Shown piece by piece: positions 55,405-64,000 of a DNA stretch of 64,000 bases (position 1 is its first letter; the number at the start of each line of letters is the position of its first letter). The DNA is taken from the NCBI RefSeq assembly GCF_017377735.1, contig NZ_JAFVMH010000001.1:682001-746000 (forward strand), read 5' to 3'. A program made the translations under genes and the position numbers. Source of the DNA: Acetobacter garciniae. Lineage in GTDB: Bacteria > Pseudomonadota > Alphaproteobacteria > Acetobacterales > Acetobacteraceae. The notes below the pieces were generated by a model. The model was not told the DNA's origin. It did no database searches and was given only the letters and a program-made list of their open reading frames with translations.

Positions 55405-55438
55405 CTGACTGCCTGTATCAAACTATACAGGCAGTCAG
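55405..55438 (-). promoter_or_regulatory. Perfect 14-base-pair inverted repeat between grxD and the His-rich gene
   Basis: CTGACTGCCTGTAT (55405-55418) is followed after 6 bases by its exact complement (55425-55438). It is 19 bases after the grxD stop and 21 bases before the next start codon. With no T run on the minus strand it is a poor intrinsic terminator, so an operator or a stabilising mRNA structure is as likely. Confidence 0.6.
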
Positions 55439-55457
55439 GGTGCTGACAACCCTAAAA

Positions 55458-55796
55458 TCAGGCCGGGGCGTTGCAGGTGATATCATTGTCCTGAAAAAGC
55501 TTCTGCAATTCGCCGGTCTGGAACATTTCCATCACGATATCGCAGCCGCCCACGAACTCACCCTTGACGTAAAGCTGGGGAATGGTCGGCCAGTTGGAAA
55601 ATTCCTTGATCCCCTGGCGCAGGGCGGGGTCGGCCAGCACGTTTTCGGTCTTGAACGGAACGCCAAGGTGCTGGAGAACCTGCACCACGCGGGCTGAAAA
55701 TCCGCATTGCGGAAAATCAGCGTCACCTTTCATGAACAGCATGACCGGGTTGGTGTCGATATCCTGCTGGATTTTCTGTTTGGCTGCGTCTGTCAT
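55458..55796 (-). CDS. grxD: Monothiol CGFS glutaredoxin (Grx4)
   Basis: Carries and transfers 2Fe-2S clusters, usually in partnership with BolA. It has 112 residues with the active site CGFS at 31-34 ([14 protein letters not shown]), the [17 protein letters not shown] glutathione-binding region, and no second active-site Cys. It lies 62 bases after bolA on the same strand, matching the known functional pairing. Confidence 0.96.
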   Translation of the reverse strand: MTDAAKQKIQQDIDTNPVMLFMKGDADFPQCGFSARVVQVLQHLGVPFKTENVLADPALRQGIKEFSNWPTIPQLYVKGEFVGGCDIVMEMFQTGELQKLFQDNDITCNAPA

Positions 55797-55858
55797 CGGT
55801 TCTGGTCCTTGTTCGGCAAAGGCTCTGCCGGGGCTCTGTATGGAAAAGGGGCCGCGTA

Positions 55859-56089
55859 TCAGGGCGAGGAGGTGCGAAGGGCCAGGGCATGCAGCTTGCC
55901 GCCCATATGCCCCTGAAGGGCATCGTAGACGAGCTGGTGCTGCCTGACCCGCGAAAGGCCACGAAAAGCCTCGCTGACAACCGTGCAGGAATAATGATCC
56001 CCATCCCCTGCCAGATCGTCAATCTTGACCTGCGCATCAGGAAACGCCTGCCGGATATAAGTTTCAAGTTCTGTGGCAGACATGGCCAT
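55859..56089 (-). CDS. bolA: BolA family protein (IbaG/BolA2-like)
   Basis: A partner of CGFS glutaredoxins in Fe-S trafficking. It has 76 residues of class II KH-like fold: [32 protein letters not shown] (partly quoted), then [23 protein letters not shown] with the conserved His. ATG 56089 has AAAGGGA upstream; ATG 56083 is possible. It is short, like BolA2/IbaG. It is 29 bases after purL. Confidence 0.93.
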   Translation of the reverse strand: MAMSATELETYIRQAFPDAQVKIDDLAGDGDHYSCTVVSEAFRGLSRVRQHQLVYDALQGHMGGKLHALALRTSSP

Positions 56090-56118
56090 GAATGCAGTCC
56101 CTTTTTGCTGGATTGAGC

Positions 56119-58323
56119 TTATGCGTCCATCAATGCAGGAAAAAACGTGCCATGAGCCACGTTCATCCGTGCCGCAGATATGGTAACGCCATTGGGCAGT
56201 ATCAAATCATTTCCGCCTGAGCGGGCGATTATTCGGGCAGGAACACCAGCCTTGGCCGCGCGTGCGCACAGGGCGGCGCCGTCATCCACGCAGGCCAGAT
56301 AGCGCGCCTGGTCCTCACCGAACCAGAAGGCTTCAGGCCGCATGCCCGAGTCCGGGCTTTCCAGTTCGCAGCCGATTCCGCTTGCCATGACCATTTCGGC
56401 GGCGGCGACCAGAATCCCGCCATCGGCAACGTCGTGGCATGCGGTAATCGCGCCAGCCAGAATTTCCCCGCGCACGAAATCGCCATTGCGCCTTTCCACC
56501 GCCAAGTCGACCGGGGGTGGTGCGCCTTCCTCCCGACCCAGGATTTCACGCAGCCAGACGGACTGGCCCAGTTCGCCCCGTGTCGCGCCCAGCAGCACCA
56601 CATCCTTGTCCGCCTGCATGCCCAGGCCCACGGCCTTGCGCACATCCTCGAACACGCCCAGCCCGCCAATGGCCGGGGTGGGCAGAATGGCGCGCACGGA
56701 ACCGTCCGGGGCACGCGTTTCATTGTAGAGCGAGACATTGCCGCTCACGACCGGGAAGTCCAGCATCGTGCAGGCTTCTGCCATGCCTTCGATCGCAGCG
56801 ACGAACTGCCCCATGATCTCGGGCTTTTCGGGGTTGCCGAAGTTCAGGTTGTCCGTCACGGCCAGGGGGCGCGCCCCGGTTGCCGTAATGTTGCGCCACG
56901 CTTCCGCCACAGCCTGCGCGCCACCCGTGCGAGGGTCTGCCTGGCAGTAGCGTGGCGTGCAGTCGGTCGTCAGCGCCAGGCCAAGCGTGCTGTCCTCGAT
57001 CTTGACAATGGCGGCATCGGCCGCACCGGGGCGGCGGACTGTCTGCCCACCGACCGTGCTGTCATACTGGTTCCATACCCAGGCGCGCGAGCACAGATCG
57101 GGCGAGGCCACAAGTTCAAGCAGCATCGCATCGAGCGAGAGCGGCGCATGCACGGCCCCCAGCGGAGCGGGGATGGAAGGTTTCTGGGCCGGGCGATCGT
57201 AAACGGGGGCCTGGTCGGCCAGCGGGGCCAGCGGGATATCGGCTTCCACCTGCCCCTTGTGGCGCACCACGATATGGCCCGTTTCGGTCAGATGCCCGAT
57301 AATGGCGAAATCCAGTTCCCATTTTTCGAAGATCTTGCGCGCAAGCTCCGTCCGGTCGGGGCGCAGCACCATCAGCATGCGTTCCTGGCTTTCGGACAGC
57401 ATCATCTCGTAAGCCGTCATGTTGGGCTCACGCTGGGGTACCGCATCCAGGTCCAGGTCGATACCAACACCGCCCTTGCCAGCCATTTCGACGGAGGAAG
57501 ATGTCAGCCCGGCCGCCCCCATGTCCTGGATGGCGACAATGGCGTCTGTCTCCATCAGTTCAAGACATGCCTCGATCAGCAGTTTTTCAATGAACGGGTC
57601 CCCGACCTGCACGGTCGGCCGCTTCGATAGCGCATCCTCGTCGAACTCGGCGGAGGACATGGTGGCCCCATGAATGCCGTCGCGCCCTGTGCGGGAGCCG
57701 ACATAAATGACCGGATTGCCGATACCCGCCGCGGCAGACAGGAAAATGCGGTCCTTGCGGGCAAGGCCCACGGTCATGGCGTTGACCAGCGGATTGCCGT
57801 CATAGGCGGGGTGGAAGTTGATTTCCCCGCCTACGGTGGGCACGCCCACGCAGTTACCGTAACCGCCGATACCACGTACCACGCCATCGACGATCCGGCG
57901 CGTATTGGGGTTTTCGGGGCTGCCGAAACGCAGCGCGTTCAGGTTGGCGATGGGCCGGGCACCCATCGTGAACACGTCACGCAGGATGCCGCCAACACCG
58001 GTGGCCGCACCCTGATACGGTTCGATAAACGACGGGTGGTTATGGCTTTCCATCTTGAAGATGGCGGCATACCCTTCCCCGATATCGACAACGCCCGCGT
58101 TTTCGCCCGGGCCGTGAATGACCCAGGGTGCGGTTGTCGGCAGGCCGCGCAGCCACTTGCGCGAGGATTTGTAGGAGCAGTGTTCCGACCACATGACGGA
58201 AAACACGCCCAGTTCCGTCAGGCTGGGTGTGCGGCCCATGATGGAGAGAACCCGCCCGTATTCTTCGGCTGTCAGGCCGAATTCACGGGCGAGGGACAAA
58301 TCGACGGTTACAGGCTTATTCAC
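56119..58323 (-). CDS. purL: Phosphoribosylformylglycinamidine synthase subunit II
   Basis: The ATP-dependent synthetase part of FGAM synthase (purine step 4). It has 734 residues, the small-PurL type needing PurS and Pur[56 protein letters not shown] and the AIR-synthase-fold repeat are clear. The start overlaps purQ by ATGA. Confidence 0.97.
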   Translation of the reverse strand: MNKPVTVDLSLAREFGLTAEEYGRVLSIMGRTPSLTELGVFSVMWSEHCSYKSSRKWLRGLPTTAPWVIHGPGENAGVVDIGEGYAAIFKMESHNHPSFIEPYQGAATGVGGILRDVFTMGARPIANLNALRFGSPENPNTRRIVDGVVRGIGGYGNCVGVPTVGGEINFHPAYDGNPLVNAMTVGLARKDRIFLSAAAGIGNPVIYVGSRTGRDGIHGATMSSAEFDEDALSKRPTVQVGDPFIEKLLIEACLELMETDAIVAIQDMGAAGLTSSSVEMAGKGGVGIDLDLDAVPQREPNMTAYEMMLSESQERMLMVLRPDRTELARKIFEKWELDFAIIGHLTETGHIVVRHKGQVEADIPLAPLADQAPVYDRPAQKPSIPAPLGAVHAPLSLDAMLLELVASPDLCSRAWVWNQYDSTVGGQTVRRPGAADAAIVKIEDSTLGLALTTDCTPRYCQADPRTGGAQAVAEAWRNITATGARPLAVTDNLNFGNPEKPEIMGQFVAAIEGMAEACTMLDFPVVSGNVSLYNETRAPDGSVRAILPTPAIGGLGVFEDVRKAVGLGMQADKDVVLLGATRGELGQSVWLREILGREEGAPPPVDLAVERRNGDFVRGEILAGAITACHDVADGGILVAAAEMVMASGIGCELESPDSGMRPEAFWFGEDQARYLACVDDGAALCARAAKAGVPARIIARSGGNDLILPNGVTISAARMNVAHGTFFPALMDA

Positions 58324-59021
58324 CGGACCAGAGCCTCCACCAGACCTTCAAACAGCGGCAGACCGTCCTCTCCCCCCATCAGCGGATCGACCAGATCCTC
58401 GGGGTGGGGCATCATGCCGCAAATGCGATTGTTCTTGCTGACAATGCCAGCAATGCTGTTCACGCTGCCATTGGGGTTGCAGCCTGTATCGTCAGCCTGA
58501 ACCCGTCCTTTCGCGTCAGCGTAGCGGAAGGCGATACGCCCCTCGCCTTCCAGCGCTTCCAGTGTGGCGGGGTCAGCCGTGTAATTGCCGTCTCCATGGG
58601 CCAGGGGGGCGCGGAAGACATCCCCCTTCTTCCACCGATGCGTGAAAGGCGTGGCCTCCGCCTCCACCCGCAGGTGGCAGTCCTGGGAGAGAAAGCGCAG
58701 ATTGGCGTTGCGCAGCAGCGCACCGGGCAGCAACCCGGTTTCCGTCAGGATCTGGAAACCGTTGCACACACCCAGAATATGACCGCCCTTGTCGGCATGC
58801 GCGCGCACGGCGGGCATGATGGGGGAATGGGCCGCCATGGCGCCGCAGCGCAGGTAATCGCCATAGCTGAACCCGCCGGGCAGTACCACCAGGTCCACGC
58901 CGGTCAGGTCCGTTTCATGGTGCCACACCATGCGCGGGGCATGCCCCGTCACGCGCTTGAGCGCGATGGCCATGTCACGCTCCCGGTTGGTGCCGGGGAA
59001 TACGACAATTGCTGCTTTCAT
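58320..59021 (-). CDS. purQ: Phosphoribosylformylglycinamidine synthase glutaminase subunit
   Basis: Class I glutamine amidotransferase that feeds ammonia to PurL. It has 233 residues with the nucleophile Cys in [25 protein letters not shown], and the His/Glu pair in [14 protein letters not shown] 59021 starts [16 protein letters not shown]. It is coupled to the gene upstream, a Rap1a/Tai-family protein, by ATGA. Confidence 0.96.
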   Translation of the reverse strand: MKAAIVVFPGTNRERDMAIALKRVTGHAPRMVWHHETDLTGVDLVVLPGGFSYGDYLRCGAMAAHSPIMPAVRAHADKGGHILGVCNGFQILTETGLLPGALLRNANLRFLSQDCHLRVEAEATPFTHRWKKGDVFRAPLAHGDGNYTADPATLEALEGEGRIAFRYADAKGRVQADDTGCNPNGSVNSIAGIVSKNNRICGMMPHPEDLVDPLMGGEDGLPLFEGLVEALVR

Positions 59022-59389
59022 TTTTTCGCGCCACACGGATAGGCGTCATGCAGGGCCAGGAACACGCTTTCCCCCACGGGCTTGCCCAGCGTATCGGAAT
59101 GCTGTTTCAGCCAGCTTACAACCTTGCCGCGGATGGCGGGGGTCGTCTCGGCCGCCGGAACGCAGAACCCGGCCGGGGCGTTGGCGTCGCCAAGGTTGGT
59201 GTCGTTGATCTTGGACAGGGTTCCCGCGTCGATCATGCCGCTCAGATAGGCGTCGCACACGCCGACCTTGGCCTTCTGGGTGCAGATCTGGCCGAACGTG
59301 CCGGCCTTCATGGGGGAAATACGCTGCGCATGGGCCAGCGTTGGCGCGGCCAGTAGGCTCGCAAGACCCAGCAGGAAAAGCCGCTTCAT
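59018..59389 (-). CDS. Secreted Rap1a/Tai-family protein inside the purine operon
   Basis: A protein of 123 residues with a clean signal peptide ([20 protein letters not shown], cleavage near AHA-Q). The mature part has four cysteines in the Rap1a/Tai pattern: [26 protein letters not shown] and a final AYPCG. Rap1a proteins are known as type VI secretion immunity proteins in Serratia, but the domain is widespread and the role here is open. It overlaps purS and purQ by ATGA on both sides, so it is translated with cytosolic purine enzymes despite being exported. No effector or T6SS gene is in the window. Confidence 0.85.
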   Translation of the reverse strand: MKRLFLLGLASLLAAPTLAHAQRISPMKAGTFGQICTQKAKVGVCDAYLSGMIDAGTLSKINDTNLGDANAPAGFCVPAAETTPAIRGKVVSWLKQHSDTLGKPVGESVFLALHDAYPCGAKK

Positions 59390-59628
59390 GACACCACCTC
59401 GATCGAATAGTCTTCGATAACCAGATTGGCCAGCAGGTTGCGGGCCATGTCCTCGGCCTTCTTGTGGGTCTCTTCTTCCCCGGCGCCGTGCAGGTCCAGT
59501 TCTATCACCTTGCCGACCCGCACGTCATGCACGCCGTCAAAACCCAGCGTTTGCAGTGCATGACCGATGGCCTTGCCCTGCGGGTCCAGAACGCCGTCCT
59601 TCAGCATGACGGTTACACGTACCTTCAT
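59386..59628 (-). CDS. purS: Phosphoribosylformylglycinamidine synthase subunit PurS
   Basis: The small bridging subunit of the PurS-PurQ-PurL complex, 80 residues: VRVTVMLKDGVLDPQGKAI, LGFDGVHDVRVGKVIELDL, and the C-terminal [17 protein letters not shown] 59628 has GGGAG upstream. It overlaps the Rap1a/Tai gene by ATGA and lies 29 bases after purC. Confidence 0.95.
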   Translation of the reverse strand: MKVRVTVMLKDGVLDPQGKAIGHALQTLGFDGVHDVRVGKVIELDLHGAGEEETHKKAEDMARNLLANLVIEDYSIEVVS

Positions 59629-59657
59629 TCTCAAGCTCCCGTTGCCGCACGCGGCAT

Positions 59658-60425
59658 TTACTGCACCGTTTCCGGGCCTTTCATGTCACCGCCAGCGCCG
59701 TTCTCGGGCAGGATGCCCATGCGGCGCGCCACTTCCTGATACGCTTCCTTCACGTTGCCCAGGTCCCGGCGGAAGCGGTCCTTGTCCAGCTTTTCGTTGG
59801 TCTGCGTGTCCCACAGGCGGCAATTGTCGGGCGAAATCTCGTCCGCCAGGACAATGCGCATTTCCTCGCCTTCCCAGCAGCGGCCGAATTCCAGTTTGAA
59901 GTCTACAAGCTGGATGCCGATACCGCTGAAAAGACCGCACAGAAAATCGTTCACGCGCATGGCAAGGCCCGTGATGTCTTCCATGTCGTGGGGGCAGGCC
60001 CAGCCGAAGGCGATGATATGGTCCTCGGACACCAGGGGGTCACCCAGTTCGTCGTTCTTGTAATAGAATTCGACGATCGGGCGCGGCAGGCGCTGGCCTT
60101 CGGGAATGCCGAAGCGCTTGGAAATGCTGCCTGCGGCGATATTACGCACCACCACTTCCAGCGGGATGATTTCCACCTCTTTCACCAGTTGCTCGCGCAT
60201 GTTGATGCGGCGGATGAAATGCGTGGGAATGCCGATTTCCTGCAGGCGCAGCATCAGGTGTTCGCTGATACGGTTGTTCAGCACGCCCTTGCCCGTGATA
60301 ATGCCGCTTTTGGCACCGTTGCCCGCTGTGGCGTCGTCCTTGAAGTATTGCACGAGCGTGCCGGGTTCGGGGCCTTCAAAGAGGATTTTTGCCTTACCTT
60401 CGTAAAGCTGGCGACGACGGGCCAT
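59658..60425 (-). CDS. purC: SAICAR synthase
   Basis: Joins aspartate to CAIR in purine synthesis. It has 255 residues: [44 protein letters not shown] (partly quoted), DFKLEFGR and [19 protein letters not shown] lies 6 bases before ATG 60425, overlapping the stop codon of a 31-codon reading frame upstream. The last 18 residues are a Gly-rich tail. Confidence 0.96.
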   Translation of the reverse strand: MARRRQLYEGKAKILFEGPEPGTLVQYFKDDATAGNGAKSGIITGKGVLNNRISEHLMLRLQEIGIPTHFIRRINMREQLVKEVEIIPLEVVVRNIAAGSISKRFGIPEGQRLPRPIVEFYYKNDELGDPLVSEDHIIAFGWACPHDMEDITGLAMRVNDFLCGLFSGIGIQLVDFKLEFGRCWEGEEMRIVLADEISPDNCRLWDTQTNEKLDKDRFRRDLGNVKEAYQEVARRMGILPENGAGGDMKGPETVQ

Positions 60426-60433
60426 GATGATCC

Positions 60434-60529
60434 TTACCTGTCGAAATAAGTGAGCCAGTCAGGCTGGCCGGTCTGAAGAAAGGGGCCCACCCCGACATGC
60501 TGGCGGGCCACGATGATCTGCCACTTCAT
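60434..60529 (-). CDS. Possible 31-residue leader peptide between purB and purC
   Basis: An ATG at 60529 with CGGAAG upstream opens a frame of 31 codons ([20 protein letters not shown] and 11 more, ending TYFDR). Its TAA overlaps the ribosome site of purC, 8 bases before the purC start. Third codon positions are GC-rich and the peptide composition is ordinary. It could couple purC translation or be a small protein; it may also be chance. Confidence 0.4.
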   Translation of the reverse strand: MKWQIIVARQHVGVGPFLQTGQPDWLTYFDR

Positions 60530-60580
60530 AGCAGGCTTCCGCCAGGGGCGATACAGCCGGCTATGAAAGCCCGCATCCGC

Positions 60581-61930
60581 TCAGTCGCGCGGGCCTGCTT
60601 CGCCGAAGATCTTTTCGTACTGGGTGTCCAGCGCCTTGAGATGCTGGCGGCTGTCCATGGCGGCGTCCAGCACGTCGGCCGGAACGCGGCCGGCAATTTC
60701 CGGGTCGGCGGCCAGGTTTTCGCGGAAGGTCCGGCATTCGGGCGTGCCAAGCTTGGTCCAGGTCGCCATGGCGTTGCGCTGCACGATACGGTAGGCATCC
60801 TCGCGCGAAAGACCGGCCTTGGCCAGGGCCAGCAGCACCTCGCCCGAATGGACGACACCGCCCAGGCTTTCGATATTGGCGGCCATGCGATCGGGGTAGA
60901 CGACCAGCTTGGAGATCATGCCCGACAGGCGTGCCAGTGCGAAGTCCAGCCCGATGGTGGCGTCGGGGCAGATATTGCGCTCGACCGAGGAATGGCTGAT
61001 GTCGCGTTCATGCCACAGGGCCACGTTTTCAAGGGCGGGAATGACGGCCGCACGGATCAGGCGGGCAAGGCCGGTCAGGTTTTCGGTCAGCACCGGGTTG
61101 CGCTTGTGGGGCATGGCCGAAGAGCCCTTCTGCCCGGGGTGGAAGAATTCTTCCGCCTCGCGCACTTCCGAACGCTGGAGGTGGCGCACTTCGGTCGCCA
61201 GGCGTTCGATCCCGCTGGCGATCACGCCCAGGGCGCAGAAAAAGGCGGCATGGCGATCGCGCGGGATCACCTGGGTGGAAACGGTCTCGGGCTTCAGGCC
61301 AAGGCGTTCGGCCACGTAGCCTTCGATACGCGGATCGAGATGGGCGTAGGTGCCGACCGCCCCTGACATGGCGCAGGTGGCAATTTCGGCCCGCGCGGTT
61401 TCAAGCCGGGTCCGATTGCGGGCGAATTCGGCATAATGGCCGGCAAGCTTGAGCCCGAAGGAGGTCGGTTCGGCATGAATGCCATGGCTGCGCCCGATGG
61501 TGAGCGTATGCTTGTGTTCGAAAGCGCGGGTCTTGAGGGCGGCCAGCACTTCGTCCAGGTCCTTGAGCAAAAGATCCGTCGCCTGCACGAGCTGGACCGC
61601 AAGGCAGGTATCCAGCACGTCGGACGATGTCATGCCCAGATGCACGAAACGGCTGTCGGGCCCCACTTTTTCCGCAAGCCAGGTCAGGAAGGCAATGACA
61701 TCGTGGCGGGTTTCGGCCTCGATTTCATCGATCCGGGCCAGATCGGCGTCAGAGAAGGCGACCATGGCGGCGGCCCCCTTTTCGCGCACGGTCCGGGCGG
61801 CCTCCTTGGGAACGGTGCCGTATTCCGCCATGGCTTCGCAGGCCAGCGCCTCGATTTCGAACCAGATACGGTAGCGGTTTTCAGCAGACCAGATCGCGGC
61901 CATGACGGGGCGGGTATAGCGCGGCACCAT
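60581..61930 (-). CDS. purB: Adenylosuccinate lyase
   Basis: Acts twice in purine synthesis (SAICAR and adenylosuccinate cleavage). It has 449 residues with the fumarase-superfamily signature [20 protein letters not shown], and [15 protein letters not shown] with the catalytic His. ATG 61930 has GAGGGA upstream. It appears to be the first gene of the purB-purC-purS-rap1a-purQ-purL-bolA-grxD strand. Confidence 0.97.
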   Translation of the reverse strand: MVPRYTRPVMAAIWSAENRYRIWFEIEALACEAMAEYGTVPKEAARTVREKGAAAMVAFSDADLARIDEIEAETRHDVIAFLTWLAEKVGPDSRFVHLGMTSSDVLDTCLAVQLVQATDLLLKDLDEVLAALKTRAFEHKHTLTIGRSHGIHAEPTSFGLKLAGHYAEFARNRTRLETARAEIATCAMSGAVGTYAHLDPRIEGYVAERLGLKPETVSTQVIPRDRHAAFFCALGVIASGIERLATEVRHLQRSEVREAEEFFHPGQKGSSAMPHKRNPVLTENLTGLARLIRAAVIPALENVALWHERDISHSSVERNICPDATIGLDFALARLSGMISKLVVYPDRMAANIESLGGVVHSGEVLLALAKAGLSREDAYRIVQRNAMATWTKLGTPECRTFRENLAADPEIAGRVPADVLDAAMDSRQHLKALDTQYEKIFGEAGPRD

Positions 61931-62144
61931 AGAGTAAATTCCCTCGATCAAAACAGGTGTTGCCCAGGATTTGGTGCCTCTCTAGCCGATTTCGGATCGT
62001 GCGTCTGCCCGCAAAGCGGAAAACTTTTGACTTTTCCGCGCCCTGCAGTGGGGCCGTTCGAAGGGGGTGGCACACAAGACTTTGACCTGCCGGTATCCTT
62101 GCGTCATTAGGCGTGGGCCAGCCTTTATCCGAATCGGAGATGCC

Positions 62145-62768
62145 GTGTCCGGCTTTCTTGACTCATTCACCCTGCCAGCCCTGCTTGCCTTCCTTCAGGT
62201 CGTGCTGATCGATGTCACGCTGGCGGGTGACAATGCCGTGGTTATCGGCATGGCAGTACGCGGGCTTTCGGGGCACAGGCGCAGGCAGGCCATCCTGATC
62301 GGCGTGGGGGTGGCGGCGCTTATCCGTATCCTGCTGGCCCTTGTGGCTTCCCGGCTGCTCGATATCGTGGGGTTGACGCTGGCTGGCGGGTTCCTTCTGC
62401 TCTGGGTCTGCTGGCGGATGTTCCGCGAACTGCGCGAAGAACACGCAGCCGTAACACCGGCCGACGCCCCCACGACCGGCCTGGGTGCCGTGATCGTGCG
62501 GATCGTCATTGCCGATCTTTCCATGAGCCTGGACAACGTGCTGGCCGTGGCCGGGGCTGCGCGGGAACATCCGGGTATTCTGATCGCGGGGCTTGCCCTG
62601 TCGGTTCTGCTGATGGGGGCTGCCGCGTCGTTGATCGCGCGCCTGCTTGAGCGGTATAAATGGATTTCCTGGCTTGGCCTGCTGATTGTCCTGGCGGTCG
62701 CGCTTGAATTGATCGCCAAGGGCGGTGGGGAAGTCGCCCGCGCCCTTCCCTACACGCTTCCCTGGTAG
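62145..62768 (+). CDS. TerC family integral membrane protein
   Basis: A membrane protein of 207 residues with about six to seven membrane segments. The two TerC acidic motifs are in membrane segments: DVTLAGDNAVVIGMAVRGL and DLSMSLDNVLAVAGAA. Family members are linked to tellurite resistance or manganese/metal export (the Alx/MntP-like idea); nothing here fixes the substrate. GTG 62145 has GGAG six bases upstream. It is divergent from purB. Confidence 0.9.
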   Translation: MSGFLDSFTLPALLAFLQVVLIDVTLAGDNAVVIGMAVRGLSGHRRRQAILIGVGVAALIRILLALVASRLLDIVGLTLAGGFLLLWVCWRMFRELREEHAAVTPADAPTTGLGAVIVRIVIADLSMSLDNVLAVAGAAREHPGILIAGLALSVLLMGAAASLIARLLERYKWISWLGLLIVLAVALELIAKGGGEVARALPYTLPW

Positions 62769-62839
62769 CACACCCGATCGCGCGGTCTGGCCGGGGAAAT
62801 ATCTTGCCAAGTCATGGCAAACGGGCTGAGCATTCGGAC

Positions 62840-64000
62840 ATGCAGTTTTATTCGTTATCTCGCAGGCAGCGGCTTGTCGTTGCCGTTTCCGTCGTAGGGC
62901 TGGCGCTGGGCGGCTGCTCCGCCCCTTCGGCCAGCCAGGATCTTGGGGCCGCGCGCACGAACCCTCCCGCGTTGGATGCTCCCGTGGCGAATGCGCCCAT
63001 CCCTTCCACCTCCCCACCCGTGCCGGAGGCGCCTGCCCTGCCCGTGGCCGAGCGGCTGAAGCAGTGGCTCAATCTGGTCAACGCGCCAAAAGCCAGTGCC
63101 CAGGACTATGCGGATTTTCTGGCCGAGCGTCCTGTCTGGCCACGGCGCCAGCAATTCGCCACGCTGATGGAGCAGGCCCTGGCGACCGAGACCGATCCGG
63201 CGGTGCTCCAGCATCTTTGCAGCACGCAGCAGCTTAGAACTGCCGCGGCCCTTGTCCAGTGCCAGACGCAACTGGCCGACCAGCCCGGTCTGTCCGCCCG
63301 TTTTCTGGCCCAGGCCGCCCAGGCCTGGACGAATGGCAATGATTCCGCATCGGCCGCGGCACTTCTGACAACGCATTTCGCTTCCGTGCTGACGCCTGCG
63401 AAATCCTGGGCAAGGTTCGACCGCGAAGAAAGCGGCGGCCTGGTGGACGCAGCGCGGCGCACCGTGCCCTATCTTGCAGCGGACAAGCAGGCCCTTGCAC
63501 AGGCGCGCCTGGCCCTGCGTACCTCCGACGCCAATGCAGAGGGCCTGGTTGCAGCCCTGCCCGCCGCATCGCGGGGCGATCCCTTCCTAGTGCTCGATTA
63601 CGTGCGCTGGCTGCGCAAGCAGCAACGCTATGACGAGGCGGTGGCCGCCTGGAAAACCGAGGCCGCGGCGGCGGAGCGCGCAACCCATGCGGCAGCCTTC
63701 TGGCATGAGCGCGACACCCTGGCCCGTGAGCTTTTGCAGGAATCCCGCCCGGCCGATGCCTTGGCTATTGCCAATGACACGCTGGCCACCGGCGCCAACC
63801 GGCTTGACGCACAGTTTCTGAGCGGGTGGATCGCCCTGCGCCAGTTGCATGATGCCAGTGCTGCCGAAGAGTTCTTTCGTCCGCTTGTAAGCTCGGCTTC
63901 CCTGCTGACGCGCAGCCGGGGGTTTTACTGGCTGGGCCGCGCACGGGCCCAGACGGAGGATGAAGCATCCGCAAGGGCTAACTGGCAACAGGCCGCGCTG
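62840..64000 (+). CDS. Soluble lytic murein transglycosylase-like protein, 5' part (runs past the window end)
   Basis: An open frame of 387 codons from ATG 62840 with no stop before base 64000. The N-terminus is basic then hydrophobic (RRQRLVVAVSVVGLALGGCS) with a lipobox at LGGC, followed by a Pro/Ala linker. The rest is an all-helical repeat domain resembling the U-shaped superhelix of Slt70: LRTSDANAEGLVAAL, DYVRWLRKQQRYDEAV, SRGFYWLGRARAQ. The catalytic C-terminal domain lies outside the window, so the assignment rests on this superhelical part and is fairly but not fully certain. Confidence 0.78.
   Translation, partial: MQFYSLSRRQRLVVAVSVVGLALGGCSAPSASQDLGAARTNPPALDAPVANAPIPSTSPPVPEAPALPVAERLKQWLNLVNAPKASAQDYADFLAERPVWPRRQQFATLMEQALATETDPAVLQHLCSTQQLRTAAALVQCQTQLADQPGLSARFLAQAAQAWTNGNDSASAAALLTTHFASVLTPAKSWARFDREESGGLVDAARRTVPYLAADKQALAQARLALRTSDANAEGLVAALPAASRGDPFLVLDYVRWLRKQQRYDEAVAAWKTEAAAAERATHAAAFWHERDTLARELLQESRPADALAIANDTLATGANRLDAQFLSGWIALRQLHDASAAEEFFRPLVSSASLLTRSRGFYWLGRARAQTEDEASARANWQQAAL

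Noticed and set aside
59018-59389. Reading the Rap1a/Tai protein as evidence for a type VI secretion system
   Set aside because: No T6SS component or effector-like gene is in the window; the family alone is not enough.
1-64000. tRNA, rRNA, CRISPR, IS element or prophage
   Set aside because: I looked for T-arm motifs, direct-repeat arrays, transposase or integrase proteins and phage genes, and saw none. A tRNA scan would be decisive for RNA genes.

Overview
The window is 64 kb of dense, GC-rich (roughly 60%) bacterial chromosome. About 65 protein genes are packed into short operons with many 4-base ATGA stop/start overlaps. I saw no rRNA, tRNA, CRISPR array, transposase, integrase or prophage gene, so this reads as core chromosome. 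The gene content and order point to an acetic acid bacterium (Acetobacteraceae), most like Komagataeibacter or Gluconacetobacter. The clues are a membrane malate:quinone oxidoreductase, alphaproteobacterial sulfate and purine gene orders, the kdsB-pheA-dapA-smpB block and an AT-rich interspersed hairpin element. The genus is an inference, not a search result.

Layout. 1-5.7 kb (+): end of a D-Ala-D-Ala carboxypeptidase, then tmk-holB-metG-tatD-MBL hydrolase. 5.9-7.5 kb (-): tandem-domain Usp and pdxH, divergent from fabI-aroC (+). 9.6-11.8 kb: osmC (-) and mqo (+). 11.9-14.9 kb (-): bioB-queE-queC-queD. 15.1 kb: a small DUF333 lipoprotein. 16-24.9 kb (+): a nine-gene sulfate assimilation cluster (cysH-cysD-cysNC-cysT-cysW-cysA-DUF2849-cysI-DUF934). 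It runs into a lipid A/Kdo block at 24.9-28.9 kb (acyltransferase-waaA fusion, lpxK, lpxL-like). 29-31 kb (+): inositol monophosphatase-like and SYLF proteins. 31.1-35.7 kb (-): fabD-fabG-acpP-fabF-mltG. 35.9-38.5 kb (-): an unusual trio made of a cytosolic OpuAC-like binding protein, a SAM methyltransferase and a DUF218 protein. 38.7-40.4 kb (-): an unknown 118-residue protein and an LpxR-family protein. 40.7 kb (+): a double cold-shock-domain protein. 41.5-44.6 kb (-): kdsB-pheA-dapA-smpB. 44.7-48.9 kb (+): cytochrome c, hisN, serA, comM. 49.1-51.2 kb (-): sseA-metC. 51.4-53.1 kb (+): AI-2E-type permease and an EEP-family protein. 53.1-55.0 kb: divergent cls and yraN. 55.1-61.9 kb (-): purB-(sORF)-purC-purS-rap1a-purQ-purL-bolA-grxD, then a His-rich secreted protein. 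62.1-64 kb (+): TerC and the start of a soluble lytic transglycosylase.

How the genes work together. Sulfate uptake, activation and reduction (15.9-24.9 kb) feeds cysteine and methionine metabolism, to which metC and sseA also belong. Envelope biogenesis is spread over waaA, lpxK, lpxL, kdsB, an LpxR-like protein, mltG, slt and dacC. Fatty acid synthesis is in two places (fabD/fabG/acpP/fabF and fabI). Purine synthesis is a near-complete middle pathway sharing an operon with the Fe-S factors bolA and grxD.

The parts I find least explained are: a secreted Rap1a/Tai-family protein coupled by ATGA overlaps into the purS-purQ junction; the OpuAC-like/methyltransferase/DUF218 trio; the one-polypeptide acyltransferase-Kdo transferase; a structured A/T-rich repeat found in two convergent gaps; and several strong inverted repeats in gene leaders.
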